Notes under the pieces: model-generated
The model's input: the letters and a program-made list of their open reading frames with translations, nothing else
Databases searched by the model: none
What the model was told of the DNA's origin: nothing
Program-made: the position numbers and the translations under genes
Part shown: positions 1-12,005 of the stretch, one piece after another
How positions within the stretch are numbered: position 1 is the stretch's first letter
Layout: the number at the start of each line of letters is the position of its first letter
Origin: Phytoseiulus persimilis
Taxonomy: Eukaryota; Arthropoda; Arachnida; Mesostigmata; Phytoseiidae
Reading direction: 5' to 3'
DNA: 64,000 bases
Assembly: GCA_037576195.1 (NCBI GenBank)
Contig: CM075103.1
Location: forward strand, 11,594,001-11,658,000

Positions 1-66
1 ACTGATCATAGCTCAGTGATGTGATGACTCATCCGGGCCTGAAATCTGACTTACTCGCGATTCACA

Positions 67-3000
67 GGCCTATCACCTGGTTCCGTCCTTTCCCATTTCC
101 ATTGCGACGGCGGGACCAATTTGGACGTTTCTTGGCGGTGCGATGGAACAATCGACTGCAATGACCAGACCGACGAAAGGGACTGTGATTGTGAGTTCTC
201 AGGGAATTCGAGTCTCCAGAGAGCGAATGACTGTGGTCGGCCGAACCCCATCCGAGGCCGTACAAGATGTGCTTTGAGGGAAATAGGTCATCATAATGCA
301 CCTTCCGATGATATTTCTCAGCTGCGAGCCGATGCCTCTCTTCCAGACGAAAACTGTGATACTAAGGACCCTACCCGGTTCTTCTGCAAGTTTGGCAAGA
401 AATGTATTCTCCAAGAGTTCGTCTGTGATGGGAGAGACGATTGCCCTGACCGTTCAGATGAGTCTCACTGCGGTACGTGGAAGTTCTGCCCGAGCAGTTT
501 TCTCGGATATTTTTCCTGATGCTCCTCCTGCCGTACTGCAAATCCAGAGCCAGAGGCAAGCAAATCAATGATCCTGGTGTCGGCTTCTAGACTCTACGAT
601 GTCTTGTCCATCTGAGTTCTTTGCCTGCGAGGACGGGTCGAACTGCATACCAAGGTCTTCCATGTGTGATGGTCATCCTGAATGCCTCGATAAGTCAGAC
701 GAAACTGAGGCAAACTGTAATGGGACGCTTCATGGGTACAGAAACTGCATAGACAAATTCACATGCGGATTCGGACTCTGTCTTGAAGGTAGGCTTGGCG
801 GAAGTGAGGGGTACGGGGTGTGGACCTTCCCAGGGAGAATCACCGCCGTGGGAGCTCTTAGCTGATCGAACTCGAGGAAGATTTTCGCCTCCAATTGCAG
901 ATGATAAGTTTGTCTGCGACGGGGAGAAAAACTGTCCCGATGGAAGGGACGAGTCTGCAGAAACCTGTTCGAGCCATCCCGACTGCAAGGATTGCAGCCA
1001 GCTCTGTAAGCGTCACCGCCATGGTGTGACATGCGGATGCAACATAGGTTACGAGCTTGCGAAAGACGACGTTACCTGTAACGATGTCGATGAATGCGCT
1101 CGGGGCTTCTGCAGTCAAAACTGTCAGAACTCAAAAGGTGCTTCTGAACTAAGGAATCTGAACGATTCAAGTATGCCGAAGTCGGGTCAAGCGGACTGAA
1201 GAGCAAGAATATTTCGATTCTAGGTTCCTTCGAGTGTAGTTGTAGAGCTGGCTTCAAGAAGATCAACGAGACGAGGTGTGAGAACTTGGAGAAAGCAACT
1301 TTCGTCTGGTATCAGGGCGATGTGAGCAGTGGGAGGCAAATCGTATTATTGCGAGACGGCGGAGAGCGGAAGATCCGGATCCCGGACTCGGACGAGCATA
1401 TGGCGCCGACGGTCATGCCGCCGATGGCCTTTGATATCGACAAAGAGAAGCTCTACATCCGAGTCGGCAACACGCTGTACAGCATGGAAATCAGAGGGGA
1501 GAGGAACAAAAAACCAACTCTGGTTCGCGTCCTTGCCCCCCACGTCCAAATGACAGATTTCGCTGTTGATTGCGCAACCGGAAACGTTTACTTCACAGCC
1601 ATGGAAGGGACCGGCATCAACATCTGCGATACTGACGGCTCATGCTTCCCGTACGTTGCACGGCGCACTGACATCGTTTCGAGGATTCAGATCGCTCGGT
1701 TGACCAACGGCACGAAACTCTTCTGGAAGGAGGGATCGCAGATAATGTCGGGCAGCCTGGACGCCTCCGAGCACAATATGGTCTTCAAGGTTTTTGGAGG
1801 CGAAACAATCCGCTATTTCGTTGTTGATGAGCAAAGCGAGAAGATGTACGTGGTGCTGACGAACCTTGTTGAAGTTGACCTGGTGACCTCGAAAACAAGA
1901 GTTCTCACTCTTCTCGACTACGGTCTGTCGAAACACCTATTCTGGAACATGGCCGTCCACGATGACGTCATTCTTGTACAGGTGGTGGACGCGGAGTCAG
2001 TTTTCTCCTCTAAAACCAAGAGTGTCGTCAACAAAATCTTCCAAATCGACAGACTGACCGGGGATCACTTAGGTCCGCTCCAAGCACCCGCGCATCGCCA
2101 GCTGCACTCCGTCCATCACACGTCGAAGAGCCAGCTGTGGAACCCTTGTTCGAAGAATAAGTGCACTCACATTTGCGCTCCGGGCTCTTCGTCGAGCAGA
2201 ACGTATGTATGTCTTTGTCCACCCGGAATGCGTCTCGATGACGGAGACAATCACTCATGCGTTCTACAGGAAGGGGAGGAAATAGTGTACTTCGTGGACG
2301 GAACTTCAGTCTCCACGTACGTGTACGAAGATGACGAACTCTACCTGAACTCGAAGTACGATCTGAATGTCGCGCCGCTGGCCATCGCAACCACTCTCGA
2401 TATGAACCTCATCTACTCGACCCAACTGAAGCTCTATGAGATGAAGAGGGACGGCCCATTAAGAGTCAACGGAGTGCGCGGAATCCGAGCGATGGTTGTC
2501 GATCCTGTTGATGACGTTCTCTACGCCGCCAATGAATACGAGCTACTCGCGGTGAATCTCAGAACTCTCGCAGTCGCGCTCATCAGGAACAGCGTCGACA
2601 TCAAGCATTTGGACATTGATCCTCTCAACAGGTGAGTTTCTCTTGAAGAGCCGCAATCCGTCCGAACATTTCTAGTTTGATGTAGTCCTGACACGGATCG
2701 AGTACTGTGCTCACATGATTTTCGTCATAGGATTCTCTACGCTGAGTCAGCGGATTCGAAGCTTTACTCGATGGAGATCGGCAGCTGGGAACTCACCCGA
2801 TCAGAAATCGCTCTGGAAGCCTCGAACGATAGACAGAAGACATGGACTTTCGACCCTTCAGTGCATGACATCCGATCGAAGGTTTCTTTAGTTCTCGAAA
2901 AGGGATACTGCGACCTCATCCACGTTGACCAGCGAGGATTCGACTGCCATGTAGGTTATGAGTAGATGAGATCACTCCAATGATTATCGCTTTACACTCC

Positions 3001-6000
3001 GAAAAAAGGACTCGGTAGCGATTTCCAGTCAGATTCCGACTAGAGGGAATAACCAAGACCGTTTCCGCAGCGTCGCGGTTGGTTGGCTGAACGCTGCACT
3101 CACCCTGAGCATGAAACTCGACTCCTTGCGCGTGCGGGGCGTCCGTTGGTTCCTCTCAAAGGCACAGCGTGTGGAACAACGCCATGCGAGTTCTGCGTCA
3201 GCGCTAGAGGGAATAATACTCTAGAACCAGTCTGCGTTTGCCCGTACGGACACGAGCTCGGTGAGTTTACCCAGATGAGCGCTCGTATGGAACCAATCGA
3301 GGAGGGGCTTTGAACTGCTCCTCGGTGCCAAGTGCGAACATCAGTCTCAAAGACTTCAAGTTTCTCTCTCGAGTGGAATTTCTAAGCTTCGTTGCGTTCT
3401 TCAAAGGTGCTGATGGGGTTTCCTGCAGCAAGACCTGCGGTCTTCAAATGCGGAGGTGTTCGTCTGGGAGCCAAACATGCATCCATGAAAGTCTGAGATG
3501 TGATGGCACCATGGATTGCTCCGACGGATCAGACGAGATGAACTGTAACGAGCATGATTGCGGAGAAAACTTCAAGTGCCGTTACAAAGGAAATTGCATC
3601 TCGAAGAAATTTTATTGCGACGGCGATCGTGACTGTTCCGATGGCTCGGACGAAGAAAACTGTCGTGAGTCTTTCCCAACTAATCGTACGTTTTCGGTAG
3701 ACCATCCCCGTGAAAAGTTTTAGCCCGCGGTGTGAGATAACCCACTTGACAACGATCGAAATTTGGAAGCCACCCGGTTTCTTCAGCAGAGACGGGGCAG
3801 GCGCCTCCAAAGACGGGAGAAAATATCTCCGAATCAAAACTTTGGCGTCGTTGTGTTTCAGCCGCACGCAATTGCACAGCCGGCCAGTTCGAGTGCGAGG
3901 ATGGGTCATGTATCAGCATGACGAAGAGATGCGACGAGACTATCGACTGTTACCATGGTGACGACGAAAGGGATTGCCCGAAGGTGGCGTGCAAGAAAAA
4001 CCAGTTCCAATGCGGCAACGGTCGTTGCATTTCCAAGGAATGGCTGTGTGACTCGCGCGTGGACTGTCCGAACGGCGAAGACGAAGCAGAATGTGCGTGT
4101 TGCAGAGCTGACCCTCAGTGCGGGGCCCTTCAGACTTTCGCTTTCGCCATGGAGTCGTACTTTCTGGTTACACGAATGCCCCACAAGGTCAACAATTCAT
4201 TCCTTCCCCAGGTCCGAGTTTGATGGCCAGGCTAGGGAAACTGCCGCAGCACAAGTGCGATTCGAAATGGATTTTCTGCTGCGGGAGTGGAGAGCAGGTT
4301 CCGGCCAGCATGCGCTGTAACGGTTTGCCCGAATGTTTGGATCGTAGTGATGAGAAAAACTGCAACCTGACCTGTGAGGCCCCCCGCTTCCGGTGCGACA
4401 ACGGCGCTTGTCTCCAAGAAAGTGAAGTTTGCGATGGAATACCCCATTGCCCGAACAAAGCCGACGAGCATCACTGCAGAAACAAGTGCTCGAAGAACAA
4501 TCTCTTCGAATGCCGCCAAGACGGAACGTGCATCCCTCAAGACAAAGTCTGTAACGGGGAGAAAGATTGCTCTGATGGCTCCGACGAGCCCGATCGAAAA
4601 TGCGTGTCCAAGCCGCCAGTTTCAACGGAACCATGTGAGTTGAAACATTCACGGATACCAACTCGAACGAATGTATTCGGCCAGCGATCTCATGGTGTGG
4701 GCCAGCGATGCTCCACAAATTTCAAGCATGACGGATCGGTGAAAGTTGACTCGCCATCCTTTCCACAGCTTGCACGTCTGACGAATTCCGATGTCACAGC
4801 GGACAATGCATACCATCGCAACAGGTCTGCGATGACAAACCTCAATGCGCTGACGGAACAGACGAGGGAAGCTTCTGCGAGGGGATTGATTGCGAGGCCG
4901 CGGGATGCTCCCAGAGTTGTTACTCGGACGACGCGCGCAGAGCCCGCTGCTCGTGCCACAAGGGTTACCGCCTGTCAAACAATGGCTTCACATGCAACGA
5001 TATTGACGAGTGCGCGGAAACTCCTCAAGTGTGTTCTCAGTTCTGCAAAAACCTCAAGGGCAGCTACGAATGTTCGTGTGCTGAAGGTTTCATCGAGAAT
5101 GCTAGAGGCGAATGTCGGGTCGAAAGCGGTGATCCCATCACCATCATTGTCGAAAGCGGAGTGGTCGAAGCGATCCACAAGAACAAGGACAGGAACATGC
5201 TGGTCAATTCACTGGGCGCCAACATAGGAGGCATCGAGTACGACGCCGTCACAGGCTCCGTGTTTGTGAGTGACACGGACAACGATAAAATTCACAGAAT
5301 ACCTCTGAACGAGGCCCACGGGGAATACAAGCACGAGTCTTATACCCAATTGAAACCCGGACCTTTGGCCTTCGACTGGATTACTGGAAACCTATACTTC
5401 GCGGATCATCGACCTTCGATACACGTTTGCAACCTCTCGATGGCCGGGGCTTACTGCAGAAGCCTGACGGATGTGAACATCAAGCCCGTTCCAGGCGCTC
5501 CCCGGCCGGCGATCACCAGTATCGCACTCGTTCCAGATGAGGGGTAGGTTACAGCTTTCCGAAAAGTGGAGGAACAACGTTTGTAGCAGCATGTATCTCT
5601 GTCTTGCCATCGCAGACCGCTCTTCTCCAATCACTCATCGTATGACACCGGATTGTGCGATGTGGAGGCTCGCTCCCCCCTGCGATGCTTTGTCCTCTTG
5701 CAGGATCATGTTTTATTCCGAGGCATCAACCGGTCTCATCTTCCGCCAAAACATGGACGGAACCGGAAGCTCACCTTTCAGTTGGGCGGCTGGAGAGAAA
5801 AGACCATTGTCCCTAACGGTCGATCATTTTCACCGAAGTCTCTACTGGATCGACGCTCGTAGTGGTTCAATAGAGACCAGCAACCTGGACGGTGAGAAGA
5901 TTCGTCGCATCGCTAGCCATCTCAGCTTCGTGAAAACCTTCGGTTTTTTCGAAGACTACTTGTTCCTCCCTGAGCCTTCGAGGGGAGAACTCATCGTCAT

Positions 6001-6981
6001 GGACAAGTGAGCATTGCTCGTGACCCGAGAACTGCTCGACTCCGCCTCCGATATTTGTTGAGTGGTTCGCTTGAGAAGGAAAACTACTCCTCTCTCCATC
6101 GTTACAGGCGAACAGGGAGAGTAAAATCGTCCGAGTCCAGTATTCTGGCAAGTTTGTCGGAAATGAAAATCATGCACCGAGTTAACCAACCGCGTGGAAT
6201 CAACCGCTGCTCCAGGAACCAGTGCCAGCAGATGTGTCTCCTCAAACCTCACGGATACACGTGCGCGTGCATGGACGGTCAGGATTTGTCCGAAGTCAAT
6301 CAGACCTGCGTCGAGACTTCATTCGACGACAACAGTCTGATCGATATGGAGTCGAAGAAAGAGCCCCAATCGCAATGTCGATGCCTCAACGGCGTTGAAT
6401 GCACCGCTACGATCGAGTGCAAGTGCCCCGCGGGTGACCGATGTGAACTCGGTCCGGCAGGGAGCTCCGCTCTGAGCATTTTCTCAATCTGCCTGTTCAT
6501 CACCATCACCATCATCATCGCCGGTGGTGGCGTGTACCTGACTATTGTGACGTAAGTGGCTGTCCTCATCTTTATTCATGTCCAGCTCATTGTACTTAGT
6601 CTATAGCACCGCGGTGACGTTGGACAGTGATCCTCCTAATGATTCTCGACTGCCGAGCAGTTCCCGATTTTCTAGTTGTCTTCCTGTGTGTGGTACCCCT
6701 CTCACCGCAAGGGAAGTCCGCCCTCCGTACGAATCATTTGTGTTAACAACTGATCAATGAGTTCAGAGAAATTACTCTTGAGCTCAACCAGGCAAGCTAC
6801 TATTTGATGTTTTTTTGGTATATTCACGAGTGATTCAAATGGCAGACCAGTTTATACTGCTTCGGAAACGCATCCGCAGTGCTCAGATTCCTCGCTTTCA
6901 TACTTATAAACTGTGATTTTCAGCGCGAAGATTGATCGCCGCCGGAAGGAGCCCGCGCGCAAGGAGGAAATGACCGATTAA
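67..6981 (+). CDS. VgR: Vitellogenin receptor-like LDLR-family protein (5' partial, 14 exons in window)
   Basis: Endocytic yolk-protein receptor of the oocyte surface, judged by architecture. Exons: 67-190, 347-472, 591-788, 901-1137, 1224-2631, 2731-2950, 3071-3260, 3407-3664, 3862-4092, 4212-4634, 4769-5543, 5704-6006, 6108-6551, 6924-6981. All introns are GT-AG, phases agree, and they total 1665 codons with stop. Order: about four LDLa repeats (CDGTIDC..SDE type), two EGFs, a YWTD-type propeller region interrupted by an EGF (about 1290-2950), eight LDLa repeats (about 3407-4890), two EGFs including a calcium-binding DIDEC one, another propeller (about 5120-6006), cysteine-rich EGF-like segments, one membrane helix (about 6465-6551) and an 18-residue basic tail. 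A 4+8 LDLa layout and about 1,700 residues fit arthropod VgR better than LRP1/2. The first LDLa repeat has Asn where a cysteine is expected. The tail has no NPxY or dileucine motif. Signal peptide and N-terminus lie outside the window. Confidence 0.85.
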
Positions 6982-7051
6982 CGCTCATCGAGGAGACACG
7001 AAGGGCGATTATTTGTACCCTGAATATACCCTTAAATCTGGACGATGAGGG

Positions 7052-7057
7052 AATAAA
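7052..7057 (+). terminator. Poly(A) signal of the VgR-like gene
   Basis: AATAAA lies 71 bases after the VgR-like stop codon, on the same strand, which is a normal 3' UTR length for this window. Confidence 0.7.
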
Positions 7058-7219
7058 TACGTTCTTGATTGAAAACATCACTGGAATTTCTGGTCGTGTG
7101 CAGGCAGGTGAATCCCGTTAATTTTGCACGATGTAACAACGTTCCGTCTCTTGCGGAGAAATGTCATCGATGACTGTGAACTCTGGGTATATATGAGTAA
7201 ATATATATTTATCTAGAAA

Positions 7220-7475
7220 AATGATAGCCGCGCACGAACTGCTTCGTATCTCAATGATGACCGCACATTGTGCGATTATCATCCAATCTAAGTTTTTCTC
7301 CGCAAGCGGTTACCAGCGATGTGCGCGGCTATTACTCGACTGATAGCCGCACACCCCGTAACATAATAATATGTCCCGTAAGACATGTTGACCGCACCCA
7401 GGTGCGGTTATCATAGGAGTAAGAATGGAAATCCTTGGTTGTGCGGTTAATGTGTGGCTATCATCCAGGAGTGGT
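7220..7475. repeat. Array of inverted GTGCGGYTATCAT motifs, MITE-like
   Basis: At least six copies of a motif related to GTGCGGTTATCAT, in both orientations, occur near 7221, 7271, 7319, 7342, 7400 and 7445. The outer copies (ATGATAGCCGCGCAC at 7221 and GTGTGGCTATCAT near 7452) form imperfect terminal inverted repeats. I see no clear target-site duplication. The block could be a small foldback element or a cluster of protein-binding palindromes. Confidence 0.5.
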
Positions 7476-8449
7476 AAATACATATATATTCCTTGTTCAA
7501 AAGAGAACGATTCATTCAACCTGACAGGCGTTCATCTTCGGCATTAGGTCGATGTAGGACAGGTGGCTTTAACAATTCACAATAAACACATTGTCGCTCG
7601 TATTTCACTCATCGGGAACTTGAGGTGCTCGTTCTTGTATTCGAATTCTGAGGACTCGCTCTGGTCTCTGGTAGTTAGGAAAGATGAGAGGGGCACCCGA
7701 AGTAATTCCTGGTGAGGGACGTGCCGGGCTCCCTCCCCTGCTTGCGAGGCCGATGGTATCGGCTCCCCCACTCTGGGAGCTGGAGTACCGCGGGTCCGGC
7801 GTAGTCAACATTCCCGCTAGATTGGTGGTGTGCGCAGGCGCATTCTTTCCCCACCTCTATGAAAAAGAAGGTAATTCCGGGCTCGGTCTGGCCATACTTT
7901 TGTGGATCCAGGGAGATGATTTCGGAGCCGATGTTACATACACGAGTGTCTGAGCGACCGTTCATTAGTGTCCACGAGAGTTCACGGGAACGTCCTCTAG
8001 AGCTACGGGTGTGCCGAGATGTGAAATGAGTATGTTTTGAGGCATATCACAGGGTGGCGCAACTACGAGAAAGGCTACTCCCGAGCAAAAAGTCATAGGG
8101 AAAGCCGTCCGATTCCCGATTTGAAAGCGTAAAACGAGGGCCCTCATCGGGAACCTTCACAGAAAAAAAAACAAGTTTGTCACTGTAGCATTAACAGTTC
8201 TGGAGATGGGACGATTCGTAGTCTCTTTTTTCGCATGTTTTCTCGTTCCTGTGGACGAACCAGTGGTCACTGAGGGCTGAAACTTTGCGTGAGAGATCAG
8301 CTCGACCTGAGGATCATCCTCCCCGAATGTCATCAAAATGCCCCTGGACAAGAAACCCCCAATCATCCCAAAGGCCCTTCCTTCGTCTCTTCATTTTTCT
8401 GGGCTGATCCTTAGGTGTATGTCTTGGATCCCGAAAAATCGGGCCCGAG

Positions 8450-9165
8450 ATGCATGAAGCCGAAAAGCATGAAGTTGAAGAGCGTGAAGCCGAAAACTCC
8501 TGTCCCAACAGCGGAGCGGTCGGGACTGGCTTAGCGGGGAGGAATTGCACCTTCGTTATGCTCAGCCTACCTACTTCTTCTGCCTCGCTTACGTCCTCGC
8601 TGTTCCGCATCTACGGTCCCCTGTTCGAACTGAGCAAAGGTGTAGCTGCTACAGGAAGCAATCTGCTGAACGCGAATCTTGAAGTTTCCGAGGTCAACTT
8701 GCTAGAACTGAAGAGGAACCTTCACCTCCAGCTCTAGTACTATTCGCAGAATACGCTGTTACAACACCTTGTTCTTTCCCATCGGAAGGGGAAAACCGGA
8801 ATCGATCAGCGATTGCTCCGCTGTCTGGAAGTGAATCGTCGAAGCCACCGACAGCCGGTGTATTCCGTGGTCAACAATTGATTCGGTGAACCAGACGGTT
8901 CGGTGATATCAGGTATCGGTGCTCCCAAATCACCTCAATGAGCCTGTGGCCTGCCTGGGACTCGCATTGGTACCGAGCGGCGAGTCGAGCTCACTGATTC
9001 TTCGCAGCAGGTGCGTGTCATCCAATGGAGTCTCACGAATGTACAGTTCGACGAAACGACACAGAAATGCCACCCCGCCAAACCAGTCCCGACCACTCCG
9101 CTGTTGGGGGAGGAGGTTTCTGGCTTCATGCTTTTCGGGCTCGATTTTTCGGCTTCATGCGTTTC
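8450..9165. repeat. Dispersed inverted repeat pair, arms about 100 bases
   Basis: The arm at about 8450-8545 (AAGCATGAAG... then CCCAACAGCGGAG and GGGACTGG) reappears reverse-complemented at about 9062-9145 (CCAGTCCC... then CTCCGCTGTTGGG and CTTCATGCTT). The arms are imperfect and about 500 bases apart. They may be two copies of one dispersed repeat or the ends of a foldback element. No transposase reading frame lies between them. Confidence 0.55.
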
Positions 9166-10349
9166 GGGTTTGAATTTTCTGCTTGGTCGACCCTAACCTG
9201 ATTCTTTTGGAGTATAAATGGTCATTGATCTTGATTGGAGCTGTACGATTAAGTCTTGTTCTCCACGAGCTTTCGCGTCGGGCGGTTTTGTGGATCAAGG
9301 GGATACTCCTTTCAGTTTTCTAGGATTCTTTCTATCGCGTCCACTAAAGATGACTTGAAATCCAAGTCTGGCGAGGAAATAATATTCTGACAATGAGATG
9401 TAAGCATCGTTGCATTCGAATATTACGTGTTTCGTACTCTCCCCATACACTCCATACACTTTCGAGGTGTTCAGGGTTTTTCCAGGGAACGAGGGGGAAC
9501 ATGGTCAATCATGAAGAGGGAGATTCAGCCCTGGGGTTAGATTTTCTATCGTGGCATATCTTTTCAGGAACACCTCCGATGCCAGAACTCTACGCTCATC
9601 CGGCTATGCCTTCTGCAGATAATGATAAGATAATATGAAATCCGAGCCGAATCAATCTAACATCAATTGAGCTCGAGGACCAGAACCAGTTACGAGTTTC
9701 ACTTGATTTCCTTTCAAAAATGCCCAAGTACCACACAAGTACACCTCATCCATTAACTTCCCTCAATTTGGACATCCTAAGGTTAGCAAGTTTTCCGGTG
9801 CAATCAGGGACTTCTATTATAATATATCTAATATTTGGGGCGACGCCGCTGACCTGATGTACGAGAAAGAATCGTGGACTCTTTCAGTTCTTCTCGGACA
9901 TATTGGTTCGCAGATAAACGCGTTCCGGAGTTGCTAGCTTCTGGAGGGATATGAACGCTCGAGAAGAGAGTCCTTCGCAACCCAAGACGGAGAATGGCTC
10001 AACCAGGAATTCCGATCGGACTCGAGGACGAACGAGGGTAGCGTGAGATAGGATCATCGAAGGGTTTGTGTGTAATTTCCCGTCTATTGGAGCCATTCCA
10101 TTCGGTGAGTTCGATCGATGTCAAGCAGGACAACTAGTGTCAGATTCTGCCTCGAACGTGCGGGGAGAGATGAGTTGATGACATCGATCATGGAACCCGA
10201 GACAACCTCACCGAACAAGATGTTCTTTCCGATTGACGGCAGGCCGACGAGATCCGTTCGCTCCGTAACAGGACCACGTTTTCTTCGGAGTTGAGCCTCA
10301 CATCTTTTGCTGCTCCAAGTCCGGCCCCGTCCGGAATCGGCGAGCAATA

Positions 10350-12005
10350 ATGTGGAATCTCACGTGCTCATTGCTGCTCCGCTCACTCATCGTCGAATAC
10401 GTTTCACGTCATGCAGTGACGGTTTTCTATTTTTTAGATCGCTCCACCAATGTGGACAATCTTCAGACGTGCGCCCGCGTGTCGGGCAGTCATTTCGGCG
10501 GGAGCGATAGGAACCAACTACTGAATACCATCTCGAAAGGTTTCGAAATTCGAAGGAAGTTCTTGGTGGTTCTCGCAGTTGGTCCAATGCGATGGATCGG
10601 CGAGCCTCCCGGTCGATTGACTAAAATTGGCTTCAGCCGTTGGATCTTCGTGTCACAAGACCTCAGCTATGAACAAAGGCAGCGGAGGACGTTTCCAGCA
10701 CCTTTCCTGTGCCTTGCGAATTTCGTGTGGGAATTCCAAGTGGATGTGCCGGCAGATTTCGTCAACTGTTCCGAAAGGCGTCTAATCAAATCAGACCAAA
10801 TCAAAATCATCGAGGAATTCCCGACCGATAGGCCAACTCTGGTTTGCCTAAGACTCTGCCATTTGGACGATTTCGCCGACTTACTGAGATTCGTGCTGAA
10901 ATCTTTGAATGCAACGGGTCACAGGACGATCCATTACGAGTCTGTGGTCAGCAAAGACTATCGACACAGCCTTTTCAGGCTCATAAACACACGACGTGGT
11001 CATTTCACGATGATTCCCGTCTTTCGCAATTCCGAAACTTTTTCAAATTCTCTCGCAACTTATCCGACCTACTTCATTGAATATAAACTATTATCCTGGC
11101 GGCTGCCTGGGAGGAGCGTCACAGGCGGCGGTTTCTTCACTCAGTTCGACAACACGACTCGGATTCTTCTCCTAGCTTACTGCGTGGTTCAAGTCGTTTT
11201 TTGGAGCCTACACACTGACGGTCTGTTCGACAGCGCTCTTCTCATCGTTGCGTGTATGCTGGCACAGCCGCCGGGTGTGGGGAGACTTTCAAGACACAAA
11301 CTGAACGCGTGCTCCCTGTTCCTCGCCGCTTTGATGTTCGGTCTCATTTTCAGGATCTCTCTCAAACCCGCCCTAACCACACAAGTGAAGACAGCGTTGG
11401 AGACTCCTGAAGATTTTGAGAAGGCCGTCCACGGGGACGTAGTCAGCGAAGTTTGCGTCCCTCGATTCGAAGCTTCGAGTTTTTGGTTTGACGGATCGAG
11501 CCCGAACAAATATTTCAGGGTTCTGGGTTCTCTACTTTCCAAGGGACATGTTTTCAGGGCCGAGGTGCGTCAGATGTGCGTCGTTTTCGTGACGTCGGAT
11601 AAGAGACACGTCGCGGTTATTCCGCGCGAGGGTAATGGGGGCGTCCGCGCGTTTTCGGAGATCATGAGAACTAGGAAAAACATTTACATTGCATCTCCAA
11701 AAGTGAATGTTTACACGTTGGCATTCAGTATCCCACCGTGGGCATCGTTCGGACAGCTCATAGAAAGAGTTTTCGTCAGCGCCTTCGAAAGTGGCACTAA
11801 TTACGAGTTTGGCAACTCTATAAGCGCCACAGATCGGCTCGCGCGCAGCGAAAGACAGAACCCGGATGCTCTCGTGCTAGGAGACTTGGAAGCTGCCACG
11901 AAAACGAGCTCCTTAGCCTTGTTGGCGAGCCTAGCTGTTTTGATCGCAGAGCGCGTTCTGAAGAAATTGAGATGTCTGACGAAGAAGCTCCGTCGACCGT
12001 ACTAG
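10350..12005 (+). CDS. Ionotropic receptor (IR) 1, intronless
   Basis: Predicted chemosensory ligand-gated cation channel subunit of the variant iGluR (IR) family, 551 residues in one exon. The N-terminal half is a divergent ligand-binding lobe. TM1 lies at about residues 269-285, a re-entrant pore segment with MLAQPPG near 300-310, and TM3 (LFLAALMFGLIF) near 321-335. The second ligand-binding lobe runs from about 345 to 515, and TM4 lies near 522-540 followed by a short basic tail. The start is the ATG of MWNLTCS, an N-terminus shared with the paralogue at 17331. There is no strong signal peptide, although the first 30 residues are fairly hydrophobic. The central part is almost identical in DNA to the 17331 gene. 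IRs normally act in heteromers with co-receptors such as IR25a; none is in this window. The ligand is unknown. Confidence 0.85.
   Translation: MWNLTCSLLLRSLIVEYVSRHAVTVFYFLDRSTNVDNLQTCARVSGSHFGGSDRNQLLNTISKGFEIRRKFLVVLAVGPMRWIGEPPGRLTKIGFSRWIFVSQDLSYEQRQRRTFPAPFLCLANFVWEFQVDVPADFVNCSERRLIKSDQIKIIEEFPTDRPTLVCLRLCHLDDFADLLRFVLKSLNATGHRTIHYESVVSKDYRHSLFRLINTRRGHFTMIPVFRNSETFSNSLATYPTYFIEYKLLSWRLPGRSVTGGGFFTQFDNTTRILLLAYCVVQVVFWSLHTDGLFDSALLIVACMLAQPPGVGRLSRHKLNACSLFLAALMFGLIFRISLKPALTTQVKTALETPEDFEKAVHGDVVSEVCVPRFEASSFWFDGSSPNKYFRVLGSLLSKGHVFRAEVRQMCVVFVTSDKRHVAVIPREGNGGVRAFSEIMRTRKNIYIASPKVNVYTLAFSIPPWASFGQLIERVFVSAFESGTNYEFGNSISATDRLARSERQNPDALVLGDLEAATKTSSLALLASLAVLIAERVLKKLRCLTKKLRRPY

Larger units (their letters stand above)
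6982..10349. other. Gene-poor intergenic region with repeats
   Basis: Apart from the poly(A) signal and the two repeat features listed here, I find no supportable gene. Open frames are under 100 codons and none shows a recognisable domain. Confidence 0.5.

Noticed and set aside
4197-4978. Long minus-strand open frames opposite the receptor
   Set aside because: They are antisense shadows of LDLa-coding exons and cross well-supported introns.
67-6981. Reading the receptor as LRP1/LRP2 (megalin)
   Set aside because: Those proteins are more than twice as long, with four ligand-binding clusters; a 4+8 LDLa layout and about 1,700 residues fit VgR.
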